DNA of 64,000 nt from NCBI RefSeq assembly GCF_023573145.1, contig NZ_CP097635.1, forward strand, positions 2,170,001-2,234,000, given 5' to 3'. Shown here in pieces: positions 1 through 8,294 of this stretch. Under the pieces are notes generated by a model that saw only the letters and a program-made list of their open reading frames with translations, searched no databases and had not been told where the DNA came from. Every line of letters starts with the position of its first letter. The first letter of the stretch is position 1. Made by a program: the position numbers and the translations under genes. This DNA comes from Aquincola tertiaricarbonis (GTDB taxonomy: Bacteria > Pseudomonadota > Gammaproteobacteria > Burkholderiales > Burkholderiaceae_C).

Positions 1-654
1 CGCGTACTGCTTGAGCTTGCCCAGCGCATCGGTGCCGGGGTTGCCCACGGTGGGGGCGCCGCTGGCGGCGGTCTCGGTGTAGAGGTTGTCGCCGGTGGCC
101 AGCAAGCCGGCCGGATTGACGAAGCCGGCGATGGTGAGCTGGCCCACCTCGGTCTGCGCCGTCTGGCCGCTGACGCTGACCGAGACCACGCCGTTCTCGC
201 CGATGGTCACGCCGGTGGCGTTGGCGGGGATGGTGATCTCCGGCACCAGGGGCAGGCCCTGGGCGGTCACCAGCCGGCCTTCCGAGTCCATCTGCAGCTG
301 GCCGGCGCGCGTGTAGGCGGTGTTGCCATTGGGCAGCGCCACCTGCAGGAAGCCCTGGCCCACGATGGCCACGTCCAGCGCCTGGCTGGTGGTCTGCAGG
401 CTGCCGGTGGTGAACACCTTCTGCGTGCCCAGCACCTTGGTGCCGTTGCCCAGCTGCGTGCCGGAAGGCGACGCGGTGTTGTTGTCGCGTTGCGCGCCGG
501 GCTGCTGGTCCACCTGGTAGAACAGGTCCTGGAACATCACGCGGTCGCGCTTGAAGCCGACGGTGTTGACGTTGGCCAGGTTGTTGGCAATGGCCTGCAG
601 CTTGGCGTCCTGCGCCTGCACACCGGTCTTGCTGATCCACATTGCGGGGTTCAT
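1..654 (-). CDS. flgG: Distal rod protein FlgG, 5' part (cut by window edge)
   Basis: Encodes the first 218 residues of FlgG, the distal rod subunit that passes through the peptidoglycan and outer membrane; the rest lies beyond base 1. The N-terminus begins MNPAMWISKTG and carries the rod/hook motif ANNLANVNT at about residues 23-31, followed by GFKRDR and the FlgG-like stretch MFQDLFYQ. The ATG at 652-654 is chosen because a strong AGGAG, formed partly by the flgF stop region, lies just upstream. It is the last visible gene of flgBCDEFG, 10 bp after flgF. It probably continues into flgH, flgI and so on outside the window. Identity is secure; only the 3' end is unseen. Confidence 0.95.
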   Translation of the reverse strand, partial: MNPAMWISKTGVQAQDAKLQAIANNLANVNTVGFKRDRVMFQDLFYQVDQQPGAQRDNNTASPSGTQLGNGTKVLGTQKVFTTGSLQTTSQALDVAIVGQGFLQVALPNGNTAYTRAGQLQMDSEGRLVTAQGLPLVPEITIPANATGVTIGENGVVSVSVSGQTAQTEVGQLTIAGFVNPAGLLATGDNLYTETAASGAPTVGNPGTDALGKLKQYA

Positions 655-664
655 CGAAAACTCC

Positions 665-1390
665 TCATTCCCTGATCAAACGGTTGCCGGACTCGGCCAT
701 CGAGTCGGCGGCCTTGTAGAGCTTCATCTGCACCTCGAAGTCGCGGTTCAGGCTCATGGTGGCCACCATCTCCTCGACGGCGGACACGTTGCTGCCTTCC
801 AGCGCACCGGCCTGCAGCTGCGCGTTGTCGTCGGCGGCCAGCGGCTGGCCGTTGCGCGGCACGATGAGGCCCGCCTCGTTCTTGGTGATCTGGCCGACCT
901 CGGGCGTCACCAGCTTCAGCTTGTCCACCGCCTGCATCTCGGCTTCGCCGGGCGCCTGGATGGACACGGTGCCGTCGACGCCGATGCTCAGCTTCTCGTA
1001 CGGCGGCAGCACGACGGGGCCGCCGTCGCCCATCAGCGGGCGGCCGTCCACCTTCAGCGCGCCGTCGGCGTCGATCTGGATGGCGCCGGCGCGGGTGTAG
1101 GCCTCGCCGCCGTTCCACTGCACGGCCAGATAGGCATTGCCCTGCAGCGCCACGTCCAGGTCGCGGCCGGTGGCGCGCACGGCGCCAGCGCGTGAGGTGA
1201 CCGCATTGGTCTCCAGCTTGGCCATGTGGCGGGCGTCGAAGCCGGTGCCGGGCACGGCCTCGCTCAGCGCCATGTCCAGGTCGGCGCGGAAGCCGTTGGT
1301 TTCCAGGTTGGCCAGGTTGTTGGCGTGCACCTGCTGCGCCCGCATCGAGCGCTCGGCGCCGCTCATCAGCGTGTAGATCAAGGCGTCCAT
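665..1390 (-). CDS. flgF: Proximal rod protein FlgF
   Basis: A 241-residue FlgF, a subunit of the proximal rod that links the MS ring to the distal rod. It starts MDALIYTLMSGAERSM, the typical FlgF opening, has the rod motif ANNLANLETNGFRADL near residues 24-39, and ends with the coiled C-terminal rod segment around VEEMVATMSLNRDFEVQMK. Length matches the family (about 245). It lies 23 bp after flgE and 10 bp before flgG in one transcription unit. FlgF and FlgG share ends but are told apart here by the N-terminal signatures and the order flgE-flgF-flgG. Confidence 0.96.
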   Translation of the reverse strand: MDALIYTLMSGAERSMRAQQVHANNLANLETNGFRADLDMALSEAVPGTGFDARHMAKLETNAVTSRAGAVRATGRDLDVALQGNAYLAVQWNGGEAYTRAGAIQIDADGALKVDGRPLMGDGGPVVLPPYEKLSIGVDGTVSIQAPGEAEMQAVDKLKLVTPEVGQITKNEAGLIVPRNGQPLAADDNAQLQAGALEGSNVSAVEEMVATMSLNRDFEVQMKLYKAADSMAESGNRLIRE

Positions 1391-1413
1391 CGCGTGGTGT
1401 CCTCAGTGCCCGA

Positions 1414-2601
1414 TCAGACCGCCTGCATCAGCGACTGCATCATCTCGTTCTCGGTGGACAGCACCTTGGTGTTGGCCTGGTAGTTGCGCTGGGCGGACAT
1501 CAGGCCCACCAGTTCGCCCGTCATGTCGACGTTGGACTGCTCGATGGAGCCGGTGGTCAGCTTGCCCGTCATGCCGGTGCCGGCCGCGAACAGCAGCGCC
1601 TCGCCGGAGGCGGTGGAGGCCACCCAGCTGGTGTCGCTGACCGGGGTCAGTGCACCTTCGGACGGGAAGGCCGCCAGCGCCACGGTGCCCACGCGCTTCT
1701 TCTGGCCGTTGCTGTACTGCGCCATCACCGAGCCGTCTTCTTCCAGCGCGGTGCTGATCAGCGTGCCCGAGGCATAGCCGTTGGCGCTGTTGACGGTGGG
1801 CACCGACTCACCCGCGTACTGCGTCGTGCCCGCATAGTCGATCGCCACCGTCAGCGCATTGGCGCCGGTGGGCGTGCCCAGGTTCAGCGACACCGGGGCG
1901 GTGGGCGAGGTCAGCACGCCGTTGGTGTCGAAGGTGAGCGACTGCGTGGTGGCCACGGCCGCGCCGTCGAAGGTGTAGTGCACGTCGATGGCGTTGGTGC
2001 CGGTCTTGACGAAGTACTGCGTGACCGTGTGCTTGGTGCCCAGCGAGTCGTACACCGGCGTGACGTTGGAGCTGTTGAAGGTCAGCGGATCGGCAGGGTT
2101 GAAGGGCGTGATGGTGGGCACCGTCCAGTCGCGCGACAGGTTGCTCACGTACTTCAGCGTGTCGCTGGCGTTGGCCGCGATCTGGCCGTTGGGCACCGTC
2201 AGGTCGCCCAGCGCGCCCAGCGCGGTGCTGCCTTCCACCGCGGCATAACCCTGCACCTTGCGGCCGCTGCCGTCGATCACCGCGCCGTCCTTGTCCACCG
2301 AGAACATGCCCACGCGGCTGTACACCATGGTGCCGCTGGCATCGCGCGAGACGAAGAAGCCGCGGCCGCTGATGGCGGCGTCCATGCTGCGGCCGGTGCT
2401 GGTGACGCTGCCGCCTTCTTCGATGCTCTGCGTGATGGAAGAGACTTCGGCGCCCGTGGCCTGGGTGCCCGCGTACATGGAGGCGAAGTTGGCGCGGCCG
2501 GCCTTGAAGCCCGCGGTGCCGGAGTTGGCGATGTTGTTCGAGATGGTGTCCAGCTCGGCATTGATGGCGTTGATGCCGGACAGGGCGATGGCGAAGCTCA
2601 T
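1414..2601 (-). CDS. flgE: Flagellar hook protein FlgE
   Basis: A 395-residue hook subunit. The reading frame stays open upstream, but the ATG at 2599-2601 is taken as start because MSFAIALSGINAIN is the conserved hook opening and the upstream part overlaps flgD without homology. The motif SNNIANSGTAGFK sits near residues 21-33, the variable exposed middle is Ser/Thr/Ala-rich, and the C-terminal helix reads QSNVDMTGELVGLMSAQRNY. Length is close to the usual 400. It is exported by the flagellar type III apparatus and capped by FlgD, encoded just upstream with a 19 bp gap. FliK (9487-10803) is the expected length regulator of this hook. Confidence 0.96.
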   Translation of the reverse strand: MSFAIALSGINAINAELDTISNNIANSGTAGFKAGRANFASMYAGTQATGAEVSSITQSIEEGGSVTSTGRSMDAAISGRGFFVSRDASGTMVYSRVGMFSVDKDGAVIDGSGRKVQGYAAVEGSTALGALGDLTVPNGQIAANASDTLKYVSNLSRDWTVPTITPFNPADPLTFNSSNVTPVYDSLGTKHTVTQYFVKTGTNAIDVHYTFDGAAVATTQSLTFDTNGVLTSPTAPVSLNLGTPTGANALTVAIDYAGTTQYAGESVPTVNSANGYASGTLISTALEEDGSVMAQYSNGQKKRVGTVALAAFPSEGALTPVSDTSWVASTASGEALLFAAGTGMTGKLTTGSIEQSNVDMTGELVGLMSAQRNYQANTKVLSTENEMMQSLMQAV

Positions 2602-2620
2602 GTCGGTTCCTTCGGGTACG

Positions 2621-3292
2621 TCAAGGTTGTGCGGTGGTGCGGCCGTGGAAGGCGGTGATCGCGTCGGGGGCGGTTTCGCCCACGCTGGAGACGTCGACCA
2701 CCACGCCACCGTTGGCGGCCAGGCGCACGCTGCTGAGCGTGCCCTGCAGGCTGATGGCGGGGGCGGCCTGCTGATCGGCCTCCACCCGGATGGCATAGCG
2801 GCCGGCCGGCAGGCCGAGGGTGCTGCGGTCGAGGCTGAAGTCCACGTTGCCGGCGCTGCGCGTGCCCAGGTCGATGCGGCGCTCGGTGCCGCCGTCGGAG
2901 GTGAGCACCAGCGTGGTCTTGGCGCTGGTGGCGCCCAGCTCGAAGCTGCCGGCCACCGCGCCGTCGCCCAGCTGCACGCTGCTGCTGGTGACGGTGACCT
3001 GGCCGCCCACCTGGCCGCCCAGACCCAGCGTCTGCAGGCTTTCCAGCAGCGCGCCGTTCAGCGTGGTCTGGCTGGAGAGCTTCTGCAGCGTCTCGGTCTG
3101 GCTCAGCTGCGTGAGCTGCGAGACGAACTCCGAAGGGTCGTTCGGCTCCAGCGGGTTCTGGTTCTTGATCTGCGCCACCAGCAGCGTGGTGAACAGGTTG
3201 GACATCTCGCCGTTGGCGCCGATCGCATTGCTGATCGAGCCGCCGGAGGAGCTGCTGCTGGTGGTGTTGTTGGTGAGCAGGCTGGTGGTCAT
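2621..3292 (-). CDS. flgD: Hook assembly cap FlgD
   Basis: A 223-residue hook-capping scaffold protein that sits at the growing tip and guides FlgE polymerisation. The Ser/Thr-rich N-terminus leads into the FlgD signature FTTLLVAQIKNQNPLEPND at about residues 34-52 and QLTQLSQTETLQKL. The C-terminal half has the mixed Tudor/FnIII-like beta pattern of the family, with LPAGRYAIRVEA. Length is normal. It follows flgC after only 4 bp and precedes flgE by 19 bp, so it is co-transcribed. Confidence 0.95.
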   Translation of the reverse strand: MTTSLLTNNTTSSSSSGGSISNAIGANGEMSNLFTTLLVAQIKNQNPLEPNDPSEFVSQLTQLSQTETLQKLSSQTTLNGALLESLQTLGLGGQVGGQVTVTSSSVQLGDGAVAGSFELGATSAKTTLVLTSDGGTERRIDLGTRSAGNVDFSLDRSTLGLPAGRYAIRVEADQQAAPAISLQGTLSSVRLAANGGVVVDVSSVGETAPDAITAFHGRTTAQP

Positions 3293-3296
3293 CGCA

Positions 3297-3701
3297 TCAG
3301 CCCTCGCCCAGCTTCAGCAGCGACTGCTGCATGCCCTTGATGCGCGACAGCACCTCGACGTTGGTCTCGAAGGCGCGCGAGGCGGACATCATGTCGGTCA
3401 TCTCGGCCACCGGGCTCACGTTGGGGTAGAAGACCATGCCTTCCTCGTTGGCCAGCGGGTGGTCGGGCTCGTAGGACTTGCGCAGCGGCTCGGTGCTCTG
3501 CACCACGTCCAGCACCTGCACCGAGCTGCCGCCCGCGCCTTGCGAGATGGCGGCGAACACCGGCTTGCGGGCCTTGTAGGTGTCGGTCTCGGAGCCGGTG
3601 GCCGATTGCGCGTTGGCCAGGTTGCTGGCGATGGTGTTCAGCCGCACGGTCTGGGCCGACATGGCGGAGCCTGCGATCTGGGCGATGTTGCGGAAAGTCA
3701 T
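3297..3701 (-). CDS. flgC: Proximal rod protein FlgC
   Basis: A 134-residue proximal rod subunit. It has the rod signature LNTIASNLANAQSATGSETDTYKARKP split over residues 21-47 (ASNLAN is the core) and a C-terminal helix with MTDMMSASRAFETN typical of FlgC. Its start codon lies 1 bp after the flgB stop, and its stop is 4 bp before flgD. Length matches E. coli FlgC (134). No unusual features. Confidence 0.95.
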   Translation of the reverse strand: MTFRNIAQIAGSAMSAQTVRLNTIASNLANAQSATGSETDTYKARKPVFAAISQGAGGSSVQVLDVVQSTEPLRKSYEPDHPLANEEGMVFYPNVSPVAEMTDMMSASRAFETNVEVLSRIKGMQQSLLKLGEG

Positions 3702-3702
3702 C

Positions 3703-4065
3703 TCAACGTCCTTCGATGGCCTTGGCCAGACCGCGCAGCTTCATGTTCACGAAGGTCAGGCTGGTCTGGAAATCCGATGCGTTCTGGGAGAAGGCCGCCT
3801 GCTCCACGCCCAGCTCGACGGTGTTGCCGTCCTGGGTGGGGTGGAAGGGCACGCGGTACTTCGGGTCCTCGGTGTCTAATGACAGGCCGTCGGCGTCCTC
3901 GCCGGCTTCCGTCTGGCGCAGGGTGGCCGCGAAGTCGATGTCGCGGGCCTGGTAGCCGGGCGTGCTCTCGTTGGCGATGTTGGACGCCAGGATCTTGGTG
4001 CGCTCTGCCCGCAAAGCCAGCGTGTTGGCATGCGTGCCGAGCGCCTGTTTGAAGTCGATGCTCAT
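3703..4065 (-). CDS. flgB: Proximal rod protein FlgB
   Basis: A 120-residue proximal rod subunit and first gene of flgBCDEFG. It shows RTKILASNIANESTPGYQARDIDF, the FlgB signature, at about residues 22-45 (core SNIANESTPGY), and ends in a rod-type amphipathic helix. A GGAGCAG sequence before the ATG serves as ribosome site. The start codon directly overlaps the likely start of flgA on the other strand, so no ordinary intergenic promoter space exists between the two divergent genes. The promoter for flgBCDEFG must lie inside flgA coding sequence. Confidence 0.95.
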   Translation of the reverse strand: MSIDFKQALGTHANTLALRAERTKILASNIANESTPGYQARDIDFAATLRQTEAGEDADGLSLDTEDPKYRVPFHPTQDGNTVELGVEQAAFSQNASDFQTSLTFVNMKLRGLAKAIEGR

Positions 4066-4786
4066 GCTGCTCCTTTGCCTGTCTAGAAAATGGGGGTCCG
4101 CCGGGTTGCTGGCCTATGCCGCCACGGTGGCCGCGGCACCTGCCGCCGTGCCCACGATGGAAGCCGCGGTGGCCGAAGCCGCCCGCGAAGCCCTGCAGCA
4201 GCAGGCCGAACGCGACGGACTGCTGGCGCCGGACATCGAAGTGAGCGTCTCGCCCGTGGGCACCAAGGAGGCGCCGCGCTGCGCCCAGGCGCCGCTGGTC
4301 GAGACGATGGAAAACCGTTTTGCCAGCCGCATGCGCTTTTCGGCCCGCTGCCCGGGCGTGGACGGCAGCCGCACCGTGTTCACGGTGCGCGGCACGCTCA
4401 GCGCCGAGGTGGTGGTGGCCGCGGCCACCGTGCCTTCGGGCAAGCCGCTGGCGGCCAGCGACCTGACGCTGGACCGGCGCGACATCTCGTCGGTGCCCGA
4501 CCCGATGTCCAGCATCGACGAGGCCACGGGCCAGGCACCGATGCGGCCCTTGCGGCCCGGCCAGGTGCTGCAGAAGCGGCTGCTCGCCGCGCCGGTGCTG
4601 GTCAAGCGCGGCGAGGTGGTGGTGATCGAGGCGCGCAGCGGCCCCATCCAGGTGACCGCCAGCGGCGAGGCGCTGGAGCCCGGCCGCCAGGGCGACGTGG
4701 TGCGGGTGCGCAACGTCAACACCGGCAAGATCATCCGCGCGCGGGTGGTCGATACCGGCACGGTGCAACCGGCCGACATGCCGTGA
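4064..4786 (+). CDS. flgA: P-ring assembly chaperone FlgA
   Basis: About 240 residues; periplasmic chaperone for P-ring protein FlgI. The C-terminal SAF-type domain is clear: LSAEVVVAAATVPSGKPLAA, then PGQVLQKRLLAAPVLVKRGE and VTASGEALEPGRQGDVVRV, the FlgA/CpaB beta-clip pattern. A short positively charged stretch (SRK) followed by a hydrophobic Ala/Leu segment and APAA could serve as a Sec signal. The start is uncertain: ATG 4064 (or 4058) would overlap the flgB start on the other strand, and a TTG at 4106 is the alternative. Its 3' end faces the glucosaminidase gene with a 16 bp gap. Function is secure, the N-terminus is not. Confidence 0.85.
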   Translation: MLLLCLSRKWGSAGLLAYAATVAAAPAAVPTMEAAVAEAAREALQQQAERDGLLAPDIEVSVSPVGTKEAPRCAQAPLVETMENRFASRMRFSARCPGVDGSRTVFTVRGTLSAEVVVAAATVPSGKPLAASDLTLDRRDISSVPDPMSSIDEATGQAPMRPLRPGQVLQKRLLAAPVLVKRGEVVVIEARSGPIQVTASGEALEPGRQGDVVRVRNVNTGKIIRARVVDTGTVQPADMP

Positions 4787-4802
4787 GGCAGGGCAGGGCG
4801 CT

Positions 4803-5564
4803 TCACTTGCTGCGCAGCCGGTTGACCACGCTGACCAGCTTGTCGGCGTAGTTCGGGTCGGTGGCATAACCGCCGCGGGCCAGCGCATCGGCATAGGCCC
4901 GCACGTCGGTGCCGGTGTTCAGCGCGCCCTGGTAGCGCGGGCTGGTCTGCATCAGCTGCGCGAAGTCGCGGAAGGCGCTGGCCGCATCGGGGTAGCTGCG
5001 GAAGCGCTCGGTCTTCTTCAGCGCCACGCCGTCTTCGTATTCGGTGGTCAGCGCATCGGCGCTGCCGCCGCGCCAGCTGCTGCCGGCCTTGATGCCGAAC
5101 AGGTTGTGGGTGCTGCTGCCGTCGGCGGCGCGCAGCGGGCGCTGGCCCCAGCCCGATTCCAGCGCCGCATGCGCGGCCAGGATGTCGGGGGCCACGCCCA
5201 GCTGCTGCGAGGCTTCTTCGGCCCAGGGCGCGATCTGGCCCAGGAAGGCCTGACGCTCGGGCGAGCCGGCCTGCGCGTCGGTCAGCGCGCCGCTGCCGTC
5301 CAGCACCGTCGCCGGGGTTTGCGTGCTGCCTTGGCCGGCCTGCATGCGGGCCAGGTAGGCGCGGGCGGCGCTGCTCAGCGCGGGCACGTCGCCGCTGTCG
5401 CGCGAGCCGTTGGCGATGTAGTCGCGGATCTCGCCGTCCAGCTGCTTGAAGGTCTGGCTGAAGCGGCCGCTGCCGCCTGGCAGCGAAGGCGCAGCGGGGG
5501 CCGTGGGGGCGGTGGGCTGGGCCGCACCGGTGCTGCCCAGCAGGGCGATGTCAGGCCGGAACAT
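4803..5564 (-). CDS. FlgJ-type flagellar glucosaminidase without rod-binding domain
   Basis: A 253-residue protein whose C-terminal ~150 residues are a FlgJ-like peptidoglycan hydrolase domain. It has AAHAALESGWGQRPLR with the catalytic Glu, NLFGIKAGSSW, and the tail FRSYPDAASAFRDFAQL. The first ~100 residues are Ala/Pro-rich and do not show the FlgJ rod-cap signature. It likely opens the peptidoglycan for rod passage in the periplasm, but no signal peptide is visible, as for FlgJ, which leaves through the flagellar exporter. The ATG at 5564 overlaps the end of flgN by 14 bp and is preferred over an upstream in-frame Met. A separate FlgJ rod-cap protein may be encoded near flgI, outside the window. 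Confidence 0.85.
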   Translation of the reverse strand: MFRPDIALLGSTGAAQPTAPTAPAAPSLPGGSGRFSQTFKQLDGEIRDYIANGSRDSGDVPALSSAARAYLARMQAGQGSTQTPATVLDGSGALTDAQAGSPERQAFLGQIAPWAEEASQQLGVAPDILAAHAALESGWGQRPLRAADGSSTHNLFGIKAGSSWRGGSADALTTEYEDGVALKKTERFRSYPDAASAFRDFAQLMQTSPRYQGALNTGTDVRAYADALARGGYATDPNYADKLVSVVNRLRSK

Positions 5565-5976
5565 AGGTGTCGGCCTCCCCTGCCAGTACACGTTGCATCA
5601 GGGCGTGCTGCTCCATCAGCAGCCGGCAGTTGCGGCTGTTGAGGCGCTTGCACTCCACCACCAGGGCTTCCAGTCCCTGCCAAAGCTGCTGCAGCGGGGC
5701 CCGCATCGCAGGCGCGAACAGCGCGATCACCTGCGCCATCGTGGCCGGCGGGCGGATGCCCAGCAGCGCCACGCCCCGCATGCGGTCGCGGCGGCGGCCG
5801 TCCAGCACCGCCACCAGCGCGCTGATGCGCTCACCCAGCTGGGTGAGGGCGGCGGTGTCATGGCGCAGGGCGGCCTGGAACTGCTCGCCCAGCAGGCCGC
5901 GCAGCGTCTGGTAGTCGGCATGGTCGGCATGCACGCCCGACACCAGGCCGCGCAGCACGTCGGAACGCTTGGTCAT
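5551..5976 (-). CDS. flgN: Hook-associated protein chaperone FlgN
   Basis: A 141-residue, mostly helical protein in the FlgN position, translationally coupled to flgM through an ATGA overlap (5973-5976). FlgN family members bind FlgK and FlgL and deliver them to the export gate. Visible support is the size, the long alpha-helical heptad pattern, the C-terminal stretch VVECKRLNSRNCRLLMEQ, which resembles FlgN ends (LNxxNxxL), and placement next to FlgM. The FlgK and FlgL clients are not in this window. Confidence 0.82.
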   Translation of the reverse strand: MTKRSDVLRGLVSGVHADHADYQTLRGLLGEQFQAALRHDTAALTQLGERISALVAVLDGRRRDRMRGVALLGIRPPATMAQVIALFAPAMRAPLQQLWQGLEALVVECKRLNSRNCRLLMEQHALMQRVLAGEADTYVPA

Positions 5977-6305
5977 GCGCGGCCCCCGTGAAAGCGCTGG
6001 ATCAGGCCGGCCAGCTTGCCGGCGTCGAATTGCAGGTCGCCGCGGGCGATGGCATCGCGCAGCTCGGCCACCTTGGCGTGGTCGATCTCGGGCATCTGGG
6101 CCATCGCCGCCAGCGCCGGTCCCAGCACCGCCGACTGCAGCACCTGCGGCGCCGTGCCGGCCTGGATGCCGGCCAGCCCACTGGTGCCGCCCGCGGCGGC
6201 CACGCCTGCGGCGGCGGCCACCTTGCCGGCAGCGGCCGAGGCGCCGCCCGCGGCGTTGCGCACGGGCCCGCCGCGGGAGGAAGACGTCTTGGAAGAGGTT
6301 CTCAT
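5973..6305 (-). CDS. flgM: Anti-sigma28 factor FlgM
   Basis: A 110-residue protein whose last ~40 residues match the sigma28-binding region of FlgM: IDHAKVAELRDAIARGDLQF then DAGKLAGLIQRF. The N-terminal half is low-complexity Ala/Gly/Ser, in line with the disordered, exported N-terminus of FlgM. It is predicted to hold FliA (8295-9023) inactive until the hook-basal body is complete, then be secreted. It sits 20 bp after motB and overlaps flgN by 4 bp. Having fliA and flgM in one gene string suggests a dedicated sigma/anti-sigma pair for this flagellum. Confidence 0.85.
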   Translation of the reverse strand: MRTSSKTSSSRGGPVRNAAGGASAAAGKVAAAAGVAAAGGTSGLAGIQAGTAPQVLQSAVLGPALAAMAQMPEIDHAKVAELRDAIARGDLQFDAGKLAGLIQRFHGGRA

Positions 6306-6325
6306 GGCGTGTTCGTCCGTTGTCG

Positions 6326-7366
6326 TCAGCGGCCGCCCGCCACCGGGGTGGCCACGGCGTCGCGCCCGGCCAGCAGTTGCGTGCGCAGCGCGGCCACGCC
6401 CGCCTCGGGCTTGGCCGGCACCACCGACAGGCTGCCCGGCACCAGCGACTGGCTGCGCGTGGGCATGCCGTACATGGCGCTGACGGTGCGGGCCTGGTCC
6501 GGCGTCAGCACCATCAGCTCGATGCGGCGGTTCACGTCGGCGCGCGGGTTGTCCGGCGTCATCGGCGCGCGGTCGGCCATGCCGGTGACCTGCAGCACGC
6601 TGGTCTCGGGCATGCCGCCCATCAGCAGGTGGGTGCGTGCGGCGGCGGCGCGGTTGTTGGAGAGCGACCAGTTGGAAAAGGCCGTCGGGCTCTTCTCCAC
6701 GTAAGGCAGCGAGTCGGTGTGGCCGACGATCATCAGCTGGTTCTCGATCTGCGCGAACAGCGGGCCCAGGGCCTGCATCAGTGCGCGGAAGCGCTCGGTG
6801 GGAATGGCGCTGCCGCGCTTGAACATGCCTTCACGGTCGGTGTCGTGCAGCATCACCCGCAGGCCGAAGGGCGTGACCACCGCCTGCAGGTTGTCTTCCA
6901 GGCCGGCGCGGCGGCTCACCTCGGCCATCACGCGGGCCAGCTCGGCCATGTCGGCTTCCGATTCGTAGCGCGACTTGCTCAGCTTGGGCGTGGGGCCGGC
7001 GCCTTCACCGGACTCACGGGCGCCGACGGCGCCGTCGCGGTTGCGTGCGTCGTCGCCGTGCGAAGGCACCGGCTCGCGCGAGATCAGGCTGCCCAGCGGA
7101 TTGCCCGGCTCACCGGGAATGCGCCCGCCGCCACCGCCCTCCATCGGGCTGCCGCCCTGCGCCATGCGCAGTTGCTCGGCGGTTTCCTGCTGCTCGCGCG
7201 AGGCCATCAGCCACAGCACCAGGAACAGGCACAGCAGGGCCAGGCAGAAGTCGGCGAAGGCCACCTTCCAGGCGCCACCATGGTCGTCATGGTGGCCCTT
7301 GCCGGAGACACGCTTGACGACGGTCTCTTCATGGTGCGCCTTGCCCTTGCCTTCAGGCTTCGACAC
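6326..7366 (-). CDS. motB: Stator protein MotB (LafU-like)
   Basis: A 346-residue stator subunit. The N-terminal ~35 residues are His/Lys-rich and cytoplasmic. One membrane helix near residues 35-55 contains VAFADFCLALLCLFLV, with the ion-binding Asp in the ADF motif. The C-terminal OmpA/MotB peptidoglycan-binding domain has LMIVGHTDSLPY and NNRAAAARTHLLMGG. It couples ion flow to rotation with MotA, whose gene end overlaps the motB start by 14 bp. Position after fliA-motA equals lafU in lateral systems. Whether H+ or Na+ drives it cannot be told from the sequence alone. Confidence 0.94.
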   Translation of the reverse strand: MSKPEGKGKAHHEETVVKRVSGKGHHDDHGGAWKVAFADFCLALLCLFLVLWLMASREQQETAEQLRMAQGGSPMEGGGGGRIPGEPGNPLGSLISREPVPSHGDDARNRDGAVGARESGEGAGPTPKLSKSRYESEADMAELARVMAEVSRRAGLEDNLQAVVTPFGLRVMLHDTDREGMFKRGSAIPTERFRALMQALGPLFAQIENQLMIVGHTDSLPYVEKSPTAFSNWSLSNNRAAAARTHLLMGGMPETSVLQVTGMADRAPMTPDNPRADVNRRIELMVLTPDQARTVSAMYGMPTRSQSLVPGSLSVVPAKPEAGVAALRTQLLAGRDAVATPVAGGR

Positions 7367-8270
7367 GCTTGTCTCCCGCGCGGCGCGACGGTGTGGCGTC
7401 CGGGTCGCCGGCGTTCTGCATCTTGTCGATCCAGCCTTCCAGCACCGCGAAGCTGGGCTTGATGTTCAGCTGCACCAGGCGGCGGCCGGCGTCGATGGCC
7501 AGCAGCGGCGGCTTGCCCGCCACATGGGTGCACAGCACCACCTTGACCGATTCCAGGGCCTGCATCTCCTCGGCCACCAGCTGCTTCATCATCATGCTGA
7601 TGGGGTCGAGCAGGCCGTAGCACATGAAGATGCCGATGAAGGTGCCCACCATGGCCGCGCCCACGCGCACCGCGATCTCGCCGATGGCGGCGCCGTCGGC
7701 CACCACGTTCATCGTCATCACGATGCCCAGCACGGCCGCAAGGATGCCGAAGCCGGGCATCGCCTCGCCGATCTTGGCGAGCGACTTGGCCGGCTGCATC
7801 AGCTCCTCGTGGATGGCCTCGATCTCCTGTTCGAGGACACCCTCCAGCTCGTGTGCGTTGATCTTGCCCATCGCCATCAGGCGGAAGTTGTCGACGATGA
7901 AGTGGAGCAGCTTCGGCTCTTCCAGGATCAGCGGATAACGCTTGAAAAGAGCGCTTTCATGCGGCGCTTCGACGTGGGCGTCCAGCGCCTTCAGGCCGCC
8001 GGCGGCGGTCTGCAGCAGCTCGTACATCAGCAGCAGCAGCTGGCGCTGGAAGTCTTCGCCCGGCTTCTTGCGCAGCATCACCTTGCGCACCTGCAGCCAC
8101 AGCTCCGACAGCACGTGGCCGGGGTTGCCCAGCACCAGGGCGCCGGCGCCGGCGCCGACGATGATGACCAGCTCCACCGGCTGCCAGATCATCGACAGCG
8201 CACCGCCGTGGAACACGAAGGCGCCGAAGACGCAGCCCAGGATGATGACGATGCCGATGATCGATTGCAT
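7353..8270 (-). CDS. motA: Stator protein MotA (LafT-like)
   Basis: A 305-residue inner-membrane stator protein. It begins MQSIIGIVIILGCVFGAFV, with four expected membrane helices: two near the N-terminus, two near residues 170-225, where LAKIGEAMPGFGILAAVLGI and VGTFIGIFMCYGLLDPI are characteristic. The large cytoplasmic loop with charged residues contacts FliG. Length is slightly above E. coli MotA (295). It lies 24 bp after fliA and overlaps motB. Together with MotB it forms a stator private to this flagellar system. Confidence 0.95.
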   Translation of the reverse strand: MQSIIGIVIILGCVFGAFVFHGGALSMIWQPVELVIIVGAGAGALVLGNPGHVLSELWLQVRKVMLRKKPGEDFQRQLLLLMYELLQTAAGGLKALDAHVEAPHESALFKRYPLILEEPKLLHFIVDNFRLMAMGKINAHELEGVLEQEIEAIHEELMQPAKSLAKIGEAMPGFGILAAVLGIVMTMNVVADGAAIGEIAVRVGAAMVGTFIGIFMCYGLLDPISMMMKQLVAEEMQALESVKVVLCTHVAGKPPLLAIDAGRRLVQLNIKPSFAVLEGWIDKMQNAGDPDATPSRRAGDKRVEA

Positions 8271-8294
8271 GGGAATACTCGGGTAATGCGGGGG

